From: Kineosporia sp. A_224
GTDB lineage: Bacteria > Actinomycetota > Actinomycetes > Actinomycetales > Kineosporiaceae
Direction: 5' to 3'
DNA: 48,685 nt
Assembly: GCF_002198655.1 (NCBI RefSeq)
Contig: NZ_MWLN01000178.1
Span: 1 to 48,685 of the forward strand
The notes under the pieces were generated by a model that was given only the letters and a program-made list of their open reading frames with translations, was not told the origin of the DNA and did no database searches. A program made the position numbers and the translations under genes. Below are positions 31,960-40,379 of this stretch, piece after piece (within the stretch, counting starts at the first letter, position 1; every line of letters begins with the position of its first letter).

Positions 31960-32577
31960 TCAGGCCTTGCCCCAGATGTCGTCGATCGCCCGGACGGCGT
32001 CCTCGGTCTTCGGCTTGTGGTCGAAGTCGATGACGATGCTGTAGGCGCTGAAGGTGTCGCTCGTGCGCCAGCACATGAGCATCGTCGGGCGGACCTTGGC
32101 GGTGCCGGCCTCGGTGAGCTTGAAGTTCTGCGTGCAGCGCGCGTCGCCGACCTTCGTGCCCTTGTCGGCCGGCCACTTCAGCTCGAGCTTGCCGGTGAGG
32201 TCCGCCCGGGCCGCGACGACGCGGATCGTCTTGCGGGCCTTGGCGGAGCCGTACTGGCGGCCGATGACGGTGGCGCCGCCGACGGCGGCCTGCGCCTTCT
32301 CCTGCCAGGCCGGCTGGCTGCTGAAGTCCTGCGCCTGCGGGGCCGCGGCGAGGCCGCCGACCTTGTCCGGGACGGCGACGGACGCCTTGGTGTCCGCGGA
32401 CGGCTTGTGGTCGAAGACGCCGGCGTACCAGACGGCGCCCGCGCCGCCCGCGACGACGGCGAGGACCGCCGCGCCCGCGGCGGCGGCGCGCCCGATCCGG
32501 CGGCCGCGGCGCGGGCGTCGGCCCCGCGACGGGACGATGTCGGCGACAGCGGTGCGCTCGTCGTGCTGGATTGCCAT
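31960..32577 (-). CDS. Single-pass membrane-anchored hypothetical protein
   Basis: 205 aa; GGAGGA lies just before the ATG. A short cytoplasmic head rich in Arg (RGRRPRRGRRIGR) is followed by one membrane segment AAAAGAAVLAVVAGGAGAVW (residues ~30-50). The outer part has SQPAWQEKAQAAVGGATVIG, KTIRVVAARADLTGKLELKW, a pair of Cys (CTQNF, LMCWRT) and FSAYSIVIDFDHKPKTEDAV. It looks like a small extracytoplasmic alpha/beta domain. I do not recognise the family. It follows the IPT-domain protein gene after a terminator-like hairpin, so co-transcription is doubtful. Confidence 0.75.
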   Translation of the reverse strand: MAIQHDERTAVADIVPSRGRRPRRGRRIGRAAAAGAAVLAVVAGGAGAVWYAGVFDHKPSADTKASVAVPDKVGGLAAAPQAQDFSSQPAWQEKAQAAVGGATVIGRQYGSAKARKTIRVVAARADLTGKLELKWPADKGTKVGDARCTQNFKLTEAGTAKVRPTMLMCWRTSDTFSAYSIVIDFDHKPKTEDAVRAIDDIWGKA

Positions 32578-32690
32578 GGTTCCTCCGGGATGCGGCCGAA
32601 CGGGTCCGTGCGCGCCCACTCGGGTGAGCGCTGCTTGGGGTGTCTTCGGGACGCCCGCCGGGAACCTTGAGCCGCCGGGACGAACGACGA

Positions 32691-32716
32691 CGGCCCGGGC
32701 CAACAGGCCCGGGCCG
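32691..32716. terminator. 11-bp hairpin, AACA loop
   Basis: Arms 32691-32701 and 32706-32716 (CGGCCCGGGCC and complement) are perfect. It lies 47 bp after the IPT-domain gene stop on the minus strand. Confidence 0.7.
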
Positions 32717-32762
32717 CCGCTCACTCCTCGGTCAGGTCATGACCGCGTCGTGGGATCGTCCG

Positions 32763-33929
32763 TCAGTACGGGGCGACCGTGAAGGTCGAACCGCTGCTGA
32801 TGATCGACTCGCTGTAGTCCACGTTGTTCACGACCGCGTCGACCTGACCGTCGTTGACGACCGTGATCGTGTAGACGCCGTCGGCGATCGCCGGGTCACC
32901 GGACTGGTTGTACTTGTCCGCCGTGTTCAGCGTGCAGATGAGCTCGGTGTCGCTGACCACGAGGACGTTCACGCACTCGCCGGCCTCGGCGAGCGTCTTG
33001 GCGCTCGAGTTGTCCGTCGAGTCGTAGTCGCCCTGGACGATGAAGACGTGGGCACCGGCGTCCGCAGGCGCCGTACCGTCGGTCTTGAAGACGCCACCGG
33101 AGACGGCACCCGCGAAGTCGAGGCCGGAGAAGCCGACGCCCTGGATGTCGAGGTCGGTCGCCGCGGTCGCGGTCGGCGTCGTGTTCGGCGTGACGATGAT
33201 GCCGTTGGTGTACGTGTACGCCGCGGCCTTCGTCGCGGTGCCACCGGTCGTGGTGACCGACAGGGACATGGCCGAGCCGGCCGCCTGCGGCGGGACGGTG
33301 GCCGTGAACGTCGTGCCGCTGGCGACCGTGATGCCGGTCAGCGCGACCGAGCCGATCTTCGCCGTGAGGCCGGTGATGAAGTTCGTGCCCGTGACGGTGA
33401 CGGTGCCGCCGCCGAGGGCCGGGCCGCTCGCCGGGGCGATCGGGCTGACCGCGAGCGTCGGCTTCGCGGCGATGGAGTAGGCGGCGCTCGCCGAGAGCAG
33501 GCTCGTCGTGGTGTTCGAGCCCGGGTAGACGCAGACGAGCCAGTTGGCCGACGTCGCGCTGCCCTGGAGGGCGACCGTGCTCGGGACCGTGATGGCGACC
33601 TTCGTCGACGAGAGGATCTTCGGCGTCGCGAGGACGATACCGGCGGTCGAGGTGACCGCGACGGCCGCGGAGTACGCGGCGGAGCAGGCGGTCGTCGCCG
33701 TCGCCTTGTACTGGAACGAGACGAGCGTGCCCGTGAAGAACTTGGCGGCGGTCGTCGTCATCGTCAGCGTGTTGAGGCCGCCGGACGGGCCGGACGTGGC
33801 GCTCAGCGTGCCGGCGACGGCAGCGGCGGACGCCGGGCCGGCGCCGATGCCGGTGGCGAGCGCGGCGAGGCCGACGGCGGCGATCGCGCCGATGGCCGTG
33901 CGCCGCGAGCGGCGGGTGGTGAGCTTCAT
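32763..33929 (-). CDS. Exported IPT/TIG-domain protein
   Basis: 388 aa; GGAGGAG is 11 bases before the ATG. The signal peptide is TTRRSRRTAIGAIAAVGLAA with ASAAAVAG as likely cleavage region. The mature part is Thr/Ser/Ala/Gly-rich, low in Arg, with few Cys. One IPT/TIG (immunoglobulin-like) domain is clear near residues 155-240: AVSPIAPASGPALGGGTVTV, TGTNFITGLTAKIGSVALTG, FTATVPPQAAGSAM. Flanking halves are also beta-rich (LSATSGPSGGLNTLTMTTTA; GVYTITVVNDGQVDAVVNNV). IPT domains in bacteria build surface adhesins and secreted enzymes; no catalytic motif is seen, so a surface structural role is inferred. Confidence 0.85.
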   Translation of the reverse strand: MKLTTRRSRRTAIGAIAAVGLAALATGIGAGPASAAAVAGTLSATSGPSGGLNTLTMTTTAAKFFTGTLVSFQYKATATTACSAAYSAAVAVTSTAGIVLATPKILSSTKVAITVPSTVALQGSATSANWLVCVYPGSNTTTSLLSASAAYSIAAKPTLAVSPIAPASGPALGGGTVTVTGTNFITGLTAKIGSVALTGITVASGTTFTATVPPQAAGSAMSLSVTTTGGTATKAAAYTYTNGIIVTPNTTPTATAATDLDIQGVGFSGLDFAGAVSGGVFKTDGTAPADAGAHVFIVQGDYDSTDNSSAKTLAEAGECVNVLVVSDTELICTLNTADKYNQSGDPAIADGVYTITVVNDGQVDAVVNNVDYSESIISSGSTFTVAPY

Positions 33930-34347
33930 GCGGTGTGTCTCCTCCGTGAGATGACTGACGGGGTCTTCGTGACCCCGGAGTGGGGACCGAGCCATACCCC
34001 TCGGCGGTCTGTATCGACCCGGGGTCCGGAGGCATGACGTGCCGGGGACCGACATCACGCGATCGGTCCAACGGGCCGGGCGCGCGGTCACCGTCCGCGA
34101 CCGCGCCGAGGTGGTCCCGGCCGCGGGGAACGTGCTGTACCGGGGCGTCCGGCGCGAAACGGACGTCGCGGGTGGCCACGTGTCACGGCCCTCCTCGTCC
34201 GGCTGCGCCGTCCGGGTGAGGGCTGCGCCGTCCGGATCACCCGCGAGCGCTCAGGAACCGGGGGAGGGCTGTCGAAGAAGTCCTCGGCCGCGTCCACGGC
34301 CGCCCGGCCGCACGGTGCGGCCGCCTCTCGACGGCATGGAGAAAGAG
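33930..34347. other. Divergent intergenic region with hairpins and a direct repeat
   Basis: 418 bp between divergent genes. It holds a CGGGGTC/GACCCCG hairpin (33959-33977), a GACCGA/TCGGTC inverted repeat (34047-34068), two copies of a 15-bp direct repeat GGCTGCGCCGTCCGG (34201-34215 and 34221-34235), and a perfect 9+1+9 inverted repeat (34305-34323) shortly before the downstream start. No gene is credible here. Confidence 0.55.
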
Positions 34348-35331
34348 ATGACGACGCCCGTGACCTCCCCGCTGCGCTACGTCCTGTCCGCCACGGCCCT
34401 GACGGTCGGGACGACGCTGCGCCTGGCCGTCGTCTCGGACGACCGCGGCGGGCACCTCGAGCCCGAGGTCGTGGTGAGCCTCGGCTCGCTCGCGCGGGTC
34501 CGGCCGGTGGCCTCCGCCCAGTCGGTGCCGGTCGAGGTCGGCTCCCCGGCCTGGACCGTCCCCGGCAGCCTGCGCCGCGTCTTCGACAAGGCGCACCCGC
34601 GGACGGCGGCGCTCGCGGCCGACCTCGCGGCGCGCGCGGAGCAGTTCCTCGCGGGCCTGCGGATGAGCGAGGACCTCTCCGAGGTCGTGACGATCGGGCA
34701 GGCCCTCGAGGTCGTCCACCGCGAGCTCGCCGCCGCCGACCGGATGCGCCGCGAGTGGGTCGCCGGGCAGGGGCACGACGTGCGGACGTCGACGTGGGAC
34801 CTCGGCGCCGACGACCTGCTCCCCGTCGAGGGCGCGCCCCGCACGCTCCCGGCCGGCACCGCCCTGCCGAGCGAGACCGCGGACGCGCTCGCCCGGGAGT
34901 ACGGCGTCCTCGTGGCGCTGACCGGGGGCGAGTCCGACAGTGCACTGGGCGGCTCGGCCGTCGCCGTCTACCGCCGCCCGCCGGCCGGCCTGCCGGAGGG
35001 CGCGACCGCGGTCGCGGACGACGTGTGGCGCCGCGACGACGCGCTCTCCCACCTGCAGCTCATCGAGACCTCCGGCGCGCACCCCGTGGCGCCGGGCGTC
35101 GTCCCGGCGCCGCGGGCCCCGGAGGACCGCTGGGTCGGCTCCGGGCACGTGCCGTCGGCGCCGGCCCCGGAGGCCGCGCTCGCCGCGGTCGAGATCGCCC
35201 GCACCCAGCTCGAGCTGCTCCAGGGCTCCGACGAGTACGCGCGCCTCGCGGCGACCCACCACCGCGCCGAGGAGCTCGTCGCGCTCGAGCACGAGGCCCG
35301 GCTCGCGGACGGCCGCACCCGCCGCGCCTGA
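34348..35331 (+). CDS. Hypothetical protein, no recognised family
   Basis: 327 aa from ATG 34348, with GGAG six bases upstream; ATG 34336 is in frame but lacks a site. Codon use is normal for the window, so the gene is real. Segments: a beta-like start LRYVLSATALTVGTTLRLAV, a helical middle (LAADLAARAEQFLAGLRMSE, QALEVVHRELAAADRMRREW), then Pro-rich loops and a final helix ending RTQLELLQGSDEYARLAATH. No signal peptide, membrane segment, Cys-rich motif or nucleotide-binding loop. The Arg/Asp/Glu-rich composition suggests a soluble cytoplasmic protein. It is monocistronic, ending at a perfect hairpin. Confidence 0.7.
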   Translation: MTTPVTSPLRYVLSATALTVGTTLRLAVVSDDRGGHLEPEVVVSLGSLARVRPVASAQSVPVEVGSPAWTVPGSLRRVFDKAHPRTAALAADLAARAEQFLAGLRMSEDLSEVVTIGQALEVVHRELAAADRMRREWVAGQGHDVRTSTWDLGADDLLPVEGAPRTLPAGTALPSETADALAREYGVLVALTGGESDSALGGSAVAVYRRPPAGLPEGATAVADDVWRRDDALSHLQLIETSGAHPVAPGVVPAPRAPEDRWVGSGHVPSAPAPEAALAAVEIARTQLELLQGSDEYARLAATHHRAEELVALEHEARLADGRTRRA

Positions 35332-35348
35332 GCCCCGCCCGTTCAGCG

Positions 35349-35396
35349 CCTCTGAGGTAGATCGCCGTCTATACGCACGGCGATCTACCTCAGAGG
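35349..35396. terminator. 20-bp perfect hairpin between convergent genes
   Basis: Arms 35349-35368 and 35377-35396 are perfectly complementary with an 8-nt loop (CTATACGC). It lies between the stops at 35331 (+) and 35411 (-), so it can serve both strands. Like 13082-13134 it is long, perfect and AT-richer than its surroundings. Confidence 0.75.
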
Positions 35397-35410
35397 AGAT
35401 CGAGCGGAGC

Positions 35411-38400
35411 TCAGAGGTAGTCGTACACGCAGGCGCTCGCCCCGTCGGGCGCGAGCCGGGCATAGCCCGGTCCGCGGTCGAAGAACGGGGCGGGCGCCTG
35501 CGCGGCGTCCCGGGTCGTGCGCCGCCCGGCGCGCAGCGCGTCGGACGCCACGACGTCCACCACCGGTGCGCCGTCGTCACCGCGGACGACGACCACGCCG
35601 TAGTCCTCGCGTGCGCCGGCGTCCGACACCTTGCCCCAGAGCACGTCCCGCGCCACCTCGTCGTACGGCCGGTCCAGCGGGTCGCCCCAGCCGCCGCCGC
35701 CCGTCGTCCGGATCCTGACGACCTCGCCGGCCCGGACCGGCTCGGCGTCGGTGAGGGCGTCGACCTCGCGCTCGTGCGGGCCGCCCGGGTCGATCGTCAC
35801 CTGGAACGGACGCCCCGCCCTCCCGCCCGCGACCCCCCAGCACGACAGGATCGACCGGTCGGCGATCGACATGAACGAGGCGTCGCGGAGCATCCGGACG
35901 TGCTTCTCGTAGCCGAGGCCGCCGCGGTGCCGGCCGGGGCCGCCGGAGTCGACGGCGAGCCCGAGCCGCTCGACCCGCAGCGGGAACCGGCTCTCGCTGA
36001 ACTCGGTGGGGATGTTCCGTGAGTCCGGGACGACGTGGATCGTGTCCTCGCCGTCCGCGTAGTAGCGCCCGCCCGAGCCGCCGCCGAGCACCTCGCGCAT
36101 GAGGTAGTGCCGGCCGTCCGCGTCGTGGCCGTGGACCCCGGTGTACCGGATCGTCTCCTGGTCGGCGGGCATCCTTCCCGCCGTCGCCTTCGCGAGCACC
36201 CCGGCGAGGACGCCCAGCAGGCGCAGGATGACGAACGTGCGGGCGTTCGTCGGCGCCGGGAAGACCGGGGTCAGCAGCGTGCCCTTGGGCGGGAACCGCA
36301 TCTCCACCAGCGGGACGACGCCCTCGTTGACGTCGAGCTCGGCCATCCGCTCCGGGGTGTCGGCGAGGTTGCGCAGGATCGGGGCGAGCCACTTGACGAG
36401 GAAGTTGCCGTCCGCGTAGTCGCCGCAGTGGTTGATCGGGCCCTTCGCCTGCGGCGCGGTGCCGGTGAAGTCGATGACGAGCTTCGGGCCGCCGCCGGGC
36501 AGCACGGGGTCCGGCCCGCCCGTCGAGGTCTTCGTCAGCGTGATGCGCTGGGTGTGCAGCCGGGGCTCGTCGACGCCGTCGTGCTCGGCGTAGTCCTCCC
36601 AGACGTACTCGCCGTCCGGGATCTTCGAGAGGATCTCGCGCTGGTAGGTCCGGGTCGTCTTCGCGAGCACCTCGTCGAAGCACGCCTCGACGACGTCCCG
36701 CCCGTACCGGTCGAAGAGCTCGCCGAGCCGGCGGGCGCCCATGAGGCACGCCGAGCACTCGGCGTCGAGGTCGGCCGCGAGCGAGTCCGGCATCCGGGAG
36801 TTGCGGGTCATGATCCGCAGCGCCGCCTGGTTGGGGACGCCCTGGTCCCACAGCCGGATCGGCGGCACCATGAGCCCCTCCTCGAAGACGGACGTCGCGC
36901 CGCTCGGCATCGAGCCCGGGCAGGCGCCGCCGATGTCGTCGTGGTGGCCGAACGCCTGGACGAACGCGACGACCTCGGGACCGTTCCCGCTGTCGTGGAA
37001 GACCGGCACCGTGACGCACAGGTCCGGCAGGTGGCCGATGCCGCCCTCGGACTCGTAGACGTCGTTGTGGAAGAACACGTCGCCGGGCCGCATCGTCGTG
37101 AGCGGGAAGTCGCGCGCCACCGGGTGCACGAGTGCGCTGTACGAGCGGCCCGTGAGCTTGCGCAGGCGCGCGTCGTGGATCCCGGCGCGGAAGTCGTGGG
37201 CGTCCCGGATCATCGGGCTGCGCGAGGTGCGGCCGATCGCGGTCTCGACCTCCTTCTCGACGCTCGCGAGCGTGCCCTCGACGATCTCGACGAGGATCGG
37301 GTCGGCGGTGACGGGCCCGGAGACCTCTTCCGTTGCAACGGGTTCGCCTGTTCCTGTGCGCCGCAGCACGAGGTTGCCGTAGCCGTCGACCGTCGCCGCG
37401 AACCCGGGGTGCACCGGCAGCGTCGAGCCGAACTCCTCGACGACGGCGGGCCCGGTGACGACGTCGCCCGGCAGCAGGTCCGGGCGCCAGAACACCGGTG
37501 CGTCGTCGTGCGCGGCGTCGAAGACGACCCGGCGGGCGCCGCTGCGGGCCCGGGCGGCGTCCGGGGTGCCGGTCGCGGCCCGCTCGGTGAGTGCCGGGCG
37601 CTCGATCGGGCCGACCCCGGTGACCCGCAGGTTGACCCACTCGACGCTCTGGTCGGCGCGGCCCGCGAACGAGTAGCCGTAGAGCCGCTCGTGCGCCGCG
37701 TGGAAGGCCGCGACGACGTCGGCCGCGAAGCCGGCGTCGACCGGGCCGGACGGCGCGGGCACCCGCACCTCGTAGGCCTGGCCGGTGTAGCGCAGGTCCG
37801 CCGTCCGGGCGAGCCGCTGCTCCGCGGGCGAGAACCCCTCTGCTGCAAGGGCCTGCGCAGCCTGGCCCTCCAGGTCGGCGAGGACGTCGGCCACCCGGAC
37901 GAGGTCGAGCGCGTCGTCGCGCTGCACCGCCGTCCGGACGTGGTCGGTCCGCACGTCGACCGTGAGCAGGCCGAACGCCGAGACGTTGCCCGGGTCCGGC
38001 GGGACGACGACCCCGGCGAGGCCGAGGATGTCGACGAGCCGGCAGGCGAGCAGCGAGCCCGAGCCGCCGAACGTCACGAGCATGAAGTCCCGGACGTCGA
38101 GGCCGCGCTTGACGCTGATCTGCCGCAACGCGTTCGCCTGGTTCCACGCCGAGATCTCGAGGATGCCTCGGGCGCACTCCTCCAGGCCCAGCCCCAGCTT
38201 CGCCGCGAGCGCCGAGACCCCCTCGCGCGCCGCGTCGACGTCGAGCGGGATCTCGCCGCCGAGCAGGTGCGGGGGGATCCGGCCGAGCACCAGGTGGGCG
38301 TCGGTGATCGTCGGCTCGGTGCCGCCCTTGCGGTAGCAGATCGGCCCCGGGGCGGCGCCGGCGCTGCGCGGCCCGACCTTGAGCGTGCCCTCCGCGGAGA

Positions 38401-39445
38401 GCCACGCGACCGAGCCGCCGCCCGCGCCGACCGTGACGACGTCGATCATCGGGATCCGGCTCGGGTACGCGCCGACGGTGCCCTCGGTCGTGATCGTCGG
38501 CTCACCGTCGAGGACGACGGAGACGTCCGTCGACGTGCCGCCGCCGTCGCAGGTGAGGACCTTGTCGTAGCCGGCGGTCCGGGCGATGAGCGCGGCGCCG
38601 AGCGCGCCGGCCGCGGGCCCGGAGAGCACCGTCGTGATCGGCTGGTGGACGATCTCGGCCGCGGAGAGCACGCCGCCGTTCGACTTCATGACGGCGAAGG
38701 GCACCGGGCCGCGCGGGTCGTCCGCGGCGCGCAGCCCGGCGAGCCGCTCGGCGATGCCCGCGACGTAGCGGGCGACCCGCGGCTTGACCGCGGCGTCCAC
38801 GAGCGTCGTCATGCTCCGCTCGTACTCCCGGTACTCGCGCAGGACGTCGCTGCTGATCGACACCACGGCGTCCGGGTGCTCGGCGGCGAGGACGTCGCGC
38901 ATCGCCCGCTCGTGCGAGGGGTCGGCGTAGGAGTGCAGGAAGCAGACGCCGATCGTCGTCACGCCCTGCGCCCGGAACGCCCGGGCGACCGCGACCGCCT
39001 CGTCGCGGTCGAAGGGCTCGACCTGCGCGCCGGTGACGTCGAGCCGGCCGCCGACGGTCCGAACGAGGTCGGCGGGGACGATCCGCGGCGGCTTCACCCA
39101 GAAGTAGCTGTTGCCGTAGCCGTCGGGCACGGACTGCCGGGCGATCTCGAGGATGAACTCGTAGCCCCGGGTCGTCACGAACCCCAGCCGCTCGACCTTG
39201 CCCTCGAGGAGGTGGTTCGTCGCGACCGTCGTCCCGTGCGAGACCGACGCGACCTCGCCGGGCGCCGCGGACATCAGGGCGAGGATCTTCTCGACCCCGG
39301 TGAGGAAGCCCACCGCCGGGTCGGACGGCGTCGACGGGGTCTTCGTCGTCACGAGCCGGCCGGTGCGCTCGTCGAAGCCGACGACGTCCGTGAACGTGCC
39401 GCCGGTGTCGACGCCGATCCTGATCCCGGGCTGCCGCTTCGCCAT
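35411..39445 (-). CDS. Fused hydantoinase/oxoprolinase (HyuA-HyuB)
   Basis: 1344 aa from ATG 39445; ATG 39454 is equally possible, since GGAGG lies only two bases before 39445. The HyuA half has the ATPase start IRIGVDTGGTFTDVVGFDE, TTVATNHLLEGK, NGGVLSAAEIVHQPITTVLS, GPAAGALGAA and CDGGGTSTDVSVV. HyuB begins near residue 713 (ADPILVEIVEGTLASVEKEV) with RPGDVFFHNDVYESEGGIGH, AFGHHDDIGGACPGSMPS, LVIDFTGTAPQAKGPINHCG and TTGGGGWGDP. Such enzymes open hydantoins or 5-oxoproline, or carboxylate ketones, using ATP. Bacterial forms are usually two genes; the single chain recalls eukaryotic 5-oxoprolinase. The substrate is unknown. It is divergent from the AMIN-domain lipoprotein gene. Confidence 0.9.
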   Translation of the reverse strand: MAKRQPGIRIGVDTGGTFTDVVGFDERTGRLVTTKTPSTPSDPAVGFLTGVEKILALMSAAPGEVASVSHGTTVATNHLLEGKVERLGFVTTRGYEFILEIARQSVPDGYGNSYFWVKPPRIVPADLVRTVGGRLDVTGAQVEPFDRDEAVAVARAFRAQGVTTIGVCFLHSYADPSHERAMRDVLAAEHPDAVVSISSDVLREYREYERSMTTLVDAAVKPRVARYVAGIAERLAGLRAADDPRGPVPFAVMKSNGGVLSAAEIVHQPITTVLSGPAAGALGAALIARTAGYDKVLTCDGGGTSTDVSVVLDGEPTITTEGTVGAYPSRIPMIDVVTVGAGGGSVAWLSAEGTLKVGPRSAGAAPGPICYRKGGTEPTITDAHLVLGRIPPHLLGGEIPLDVDAAREGVSALAAKLGLGLEECARGILEISAWNQANALRQISVKRGLDVRDFMLVTFGGSGSLLACRLVDILGLAGVVVPPDPGNVSAFGLLTVDVRTDHVRTAVQRDDALDLVRVADVLADLEGQAAQALAAEGFSPAEQRLARTADLRYTGQAYEVRVPAPSGPVDAGFAADVVAAFHAAHERLYGYSFAGRADQSVEWVNLRVTGVGPIERPALTERAATGTPDAARARSGARRVVFDAAHDDAPVFWRPDLLPGDVVTGPAVVEEFGSTLPVHPGFAATVDGYGNLVLRRTGTGEPVATEEVSGPVTADPILVEIVEGTLASVEKEVETAIGRTSRSPMIRDAHDFRAGIHDARLRKLTGRSYSALVHPVARDFPLTTMRPGDVFFHNDVYESEGGIGHLPDLCVTVPVFHDSGNGPEVVAFVQAFGHHDDIGGACPGSMPSGATSVFEEGLMVPPIRLWDQGVPNQAALRIMTRNSRMPDSLAADLDAECSACLMGARRLGELFDRYGRDVVEACFDEVLAKTTRTYQREILSKIPDGEYVWEDYAEHDGVDEPRLHTQRITLTKTSTGGPDPVLPGGGPKLVIDFTGTAPQAKGPINHCGDYADGNFLVKWLAPILRNLADTPERMAELDVNEGVVPLVEMRFPPKGTLLTPVFPAPTNARTFVILRLLGVLAGVLAKATAGRMPADQETIRYTGVHGHDADGRHYLMREVLGGGSGGRYYADGEDTIHVVPDSRNIPTEFSESRFPLRVERLGLAVDSGGPGRHRGGLGYEKHVRMLRDASFMSIADRSILSCWGVAGGRAGRPFQVTIDPGGPHEREVDALTDAEPVRAGEVVRIRTTGGGGWGDPLDRPYDEVARDVLWGKVSDAGAREDYGVVVVRGDDGAPVVDVVASDALRAGRRTTRDAAQAPAPFFDRGPGYARLAPDGASACVYDYL

Positions 39446-39674
39446 GGCCTCCATTGAAGACGGCGGTTCCGGTCCGCTCCCCGGCACAACATGCCAACCG
39501 TGCCCTCGCGTGTTGGGCCATGTCCGAACCCGGCGGGCCCCGTGCCCGCATCCCCCGTACGGGCGGTTCCCACATGTATCGTGCCGGGCCGGACAACCGG
39601 CGCGGCGGGCGGCGCGTCATCGGTCCGTCCCCCTGCCGACGGCGGGCGGGACGGCACGAGCCAGGAGGCCTGCC

Positions 39675-40370
39675 ATGACGACCCTGCGGACCCGAACCGG
39701 CACCATGCTCGTCGCGCTCGGCGCGGCGGCGCTGTTGATCTCCGGGTGCGGGGGCGGCGGCTCGGATAGCGTGACCGGCGTGACGACGACCCCCGGGGCG
39801 GACGGCGGCACCACGTCCGCCGGGCCCGAGCCGACGACCGACAGTGGGACCGCCGCGGGCGACGAGACCGGCACCGCCGACGGCACCCCGGCGCCCGACG
39901 CCGCGCCCGCCGAACCGGCACCGACCGGCACCGACCCGGTGACCGACCCGGCCGGCCCGACGGCCCCGGCCGCCGTCCTGGCCAACATCCGCTGGTCAGA
40001 CCGCGGCACCTACGACCGCCTCGTCCTCGACTTCACGGGACCCTTCGGCGGGTACCAGGTGCAGTACGTCGACAGCCTCACCGAGGACCCGACCGGCGAC
40101 CCGGTCGAGGTCGCGGGCGGCGCCGTCCTTGCGGTGAGCATCCAGGGCGCGACCCGGAACAACGCCTTCCAGACGAGCGACACGACCCCGCTGCAGACCT
40201 ACGGCGGTCCGGCACGGGTGGCCCCGGGCCTGCCGAACCTCAAGGAGGTCGCCGACGCCGGCGACTTCGAGGCGGTGCTGACGTTCGGGGTCGGCCTCGA
40301 CCACAAGGCCGGCTTCAAGGTCATGCACCTCACGGGTCCGGAGCGGCTCGTCATCGACGTCGCGCACTGA
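39675..40370 (+). CDS. AMIN-like domain lipoprotein
   Basis: 231 aa; AGGAGG lies six bases before the ATG. Signal and lipobox: TMLVALGAAALLISGCGGGG (Cys25), giving a membrane-anchored exported protein. A Thr/Pro/Ala/Asp-rich linker follows to about residue 98. The C-terminal ~125 residues are a beta domain: NIRWSDRGTYDRLVLDFTGP, QVQYVDSLTEDPTGDPVEVA, GDFEAVLTFGVGLDHKAGFK and RLVIDVAH. This ending pattern is that of AMIN-like domains in actinobacterial envelope lipoproteins, thought to bind wall material. Its stop is only nine bases from the convergent propeller-protein stop. Confidence 0.85.
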   Translation: MTTLRTRTGTMLVALGAAALLISGCGGGGSDSVTGVTTTPGADGGTTSAGPEPTTDSGTAAGDETGTADGTPAPDAAPAEPAPTGTDPVTDPAGPTAPAAVLANIRWSDRGTYDRLVLDFTGPFGGYQVQYVDSLTEDPTGDPVEVAGGAVLAVSIQGATRNNAFQTSDTTPLQTYGGPARVAPGLPNLKEVADAGDFEAVLTFGVGLDHKAGFKVMHLTGPERLVIDVAH

Positions 40371-40379
40371 CGGACGACG

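Noticed and set aside
33985-34020. SigB-like promoter (GGGTAT on the minus strand) before the IPT gene
   Set aside because: GGGTAT is present but no GTTT-like -35 stands at the right distance.
36035-39457. Plus-strand open frame of over 1,100 codons
   Set aside because: Lies antisense to the fused HyuA-HyuB gene, whose motifs are unmistakable; no domain in the shadow product.
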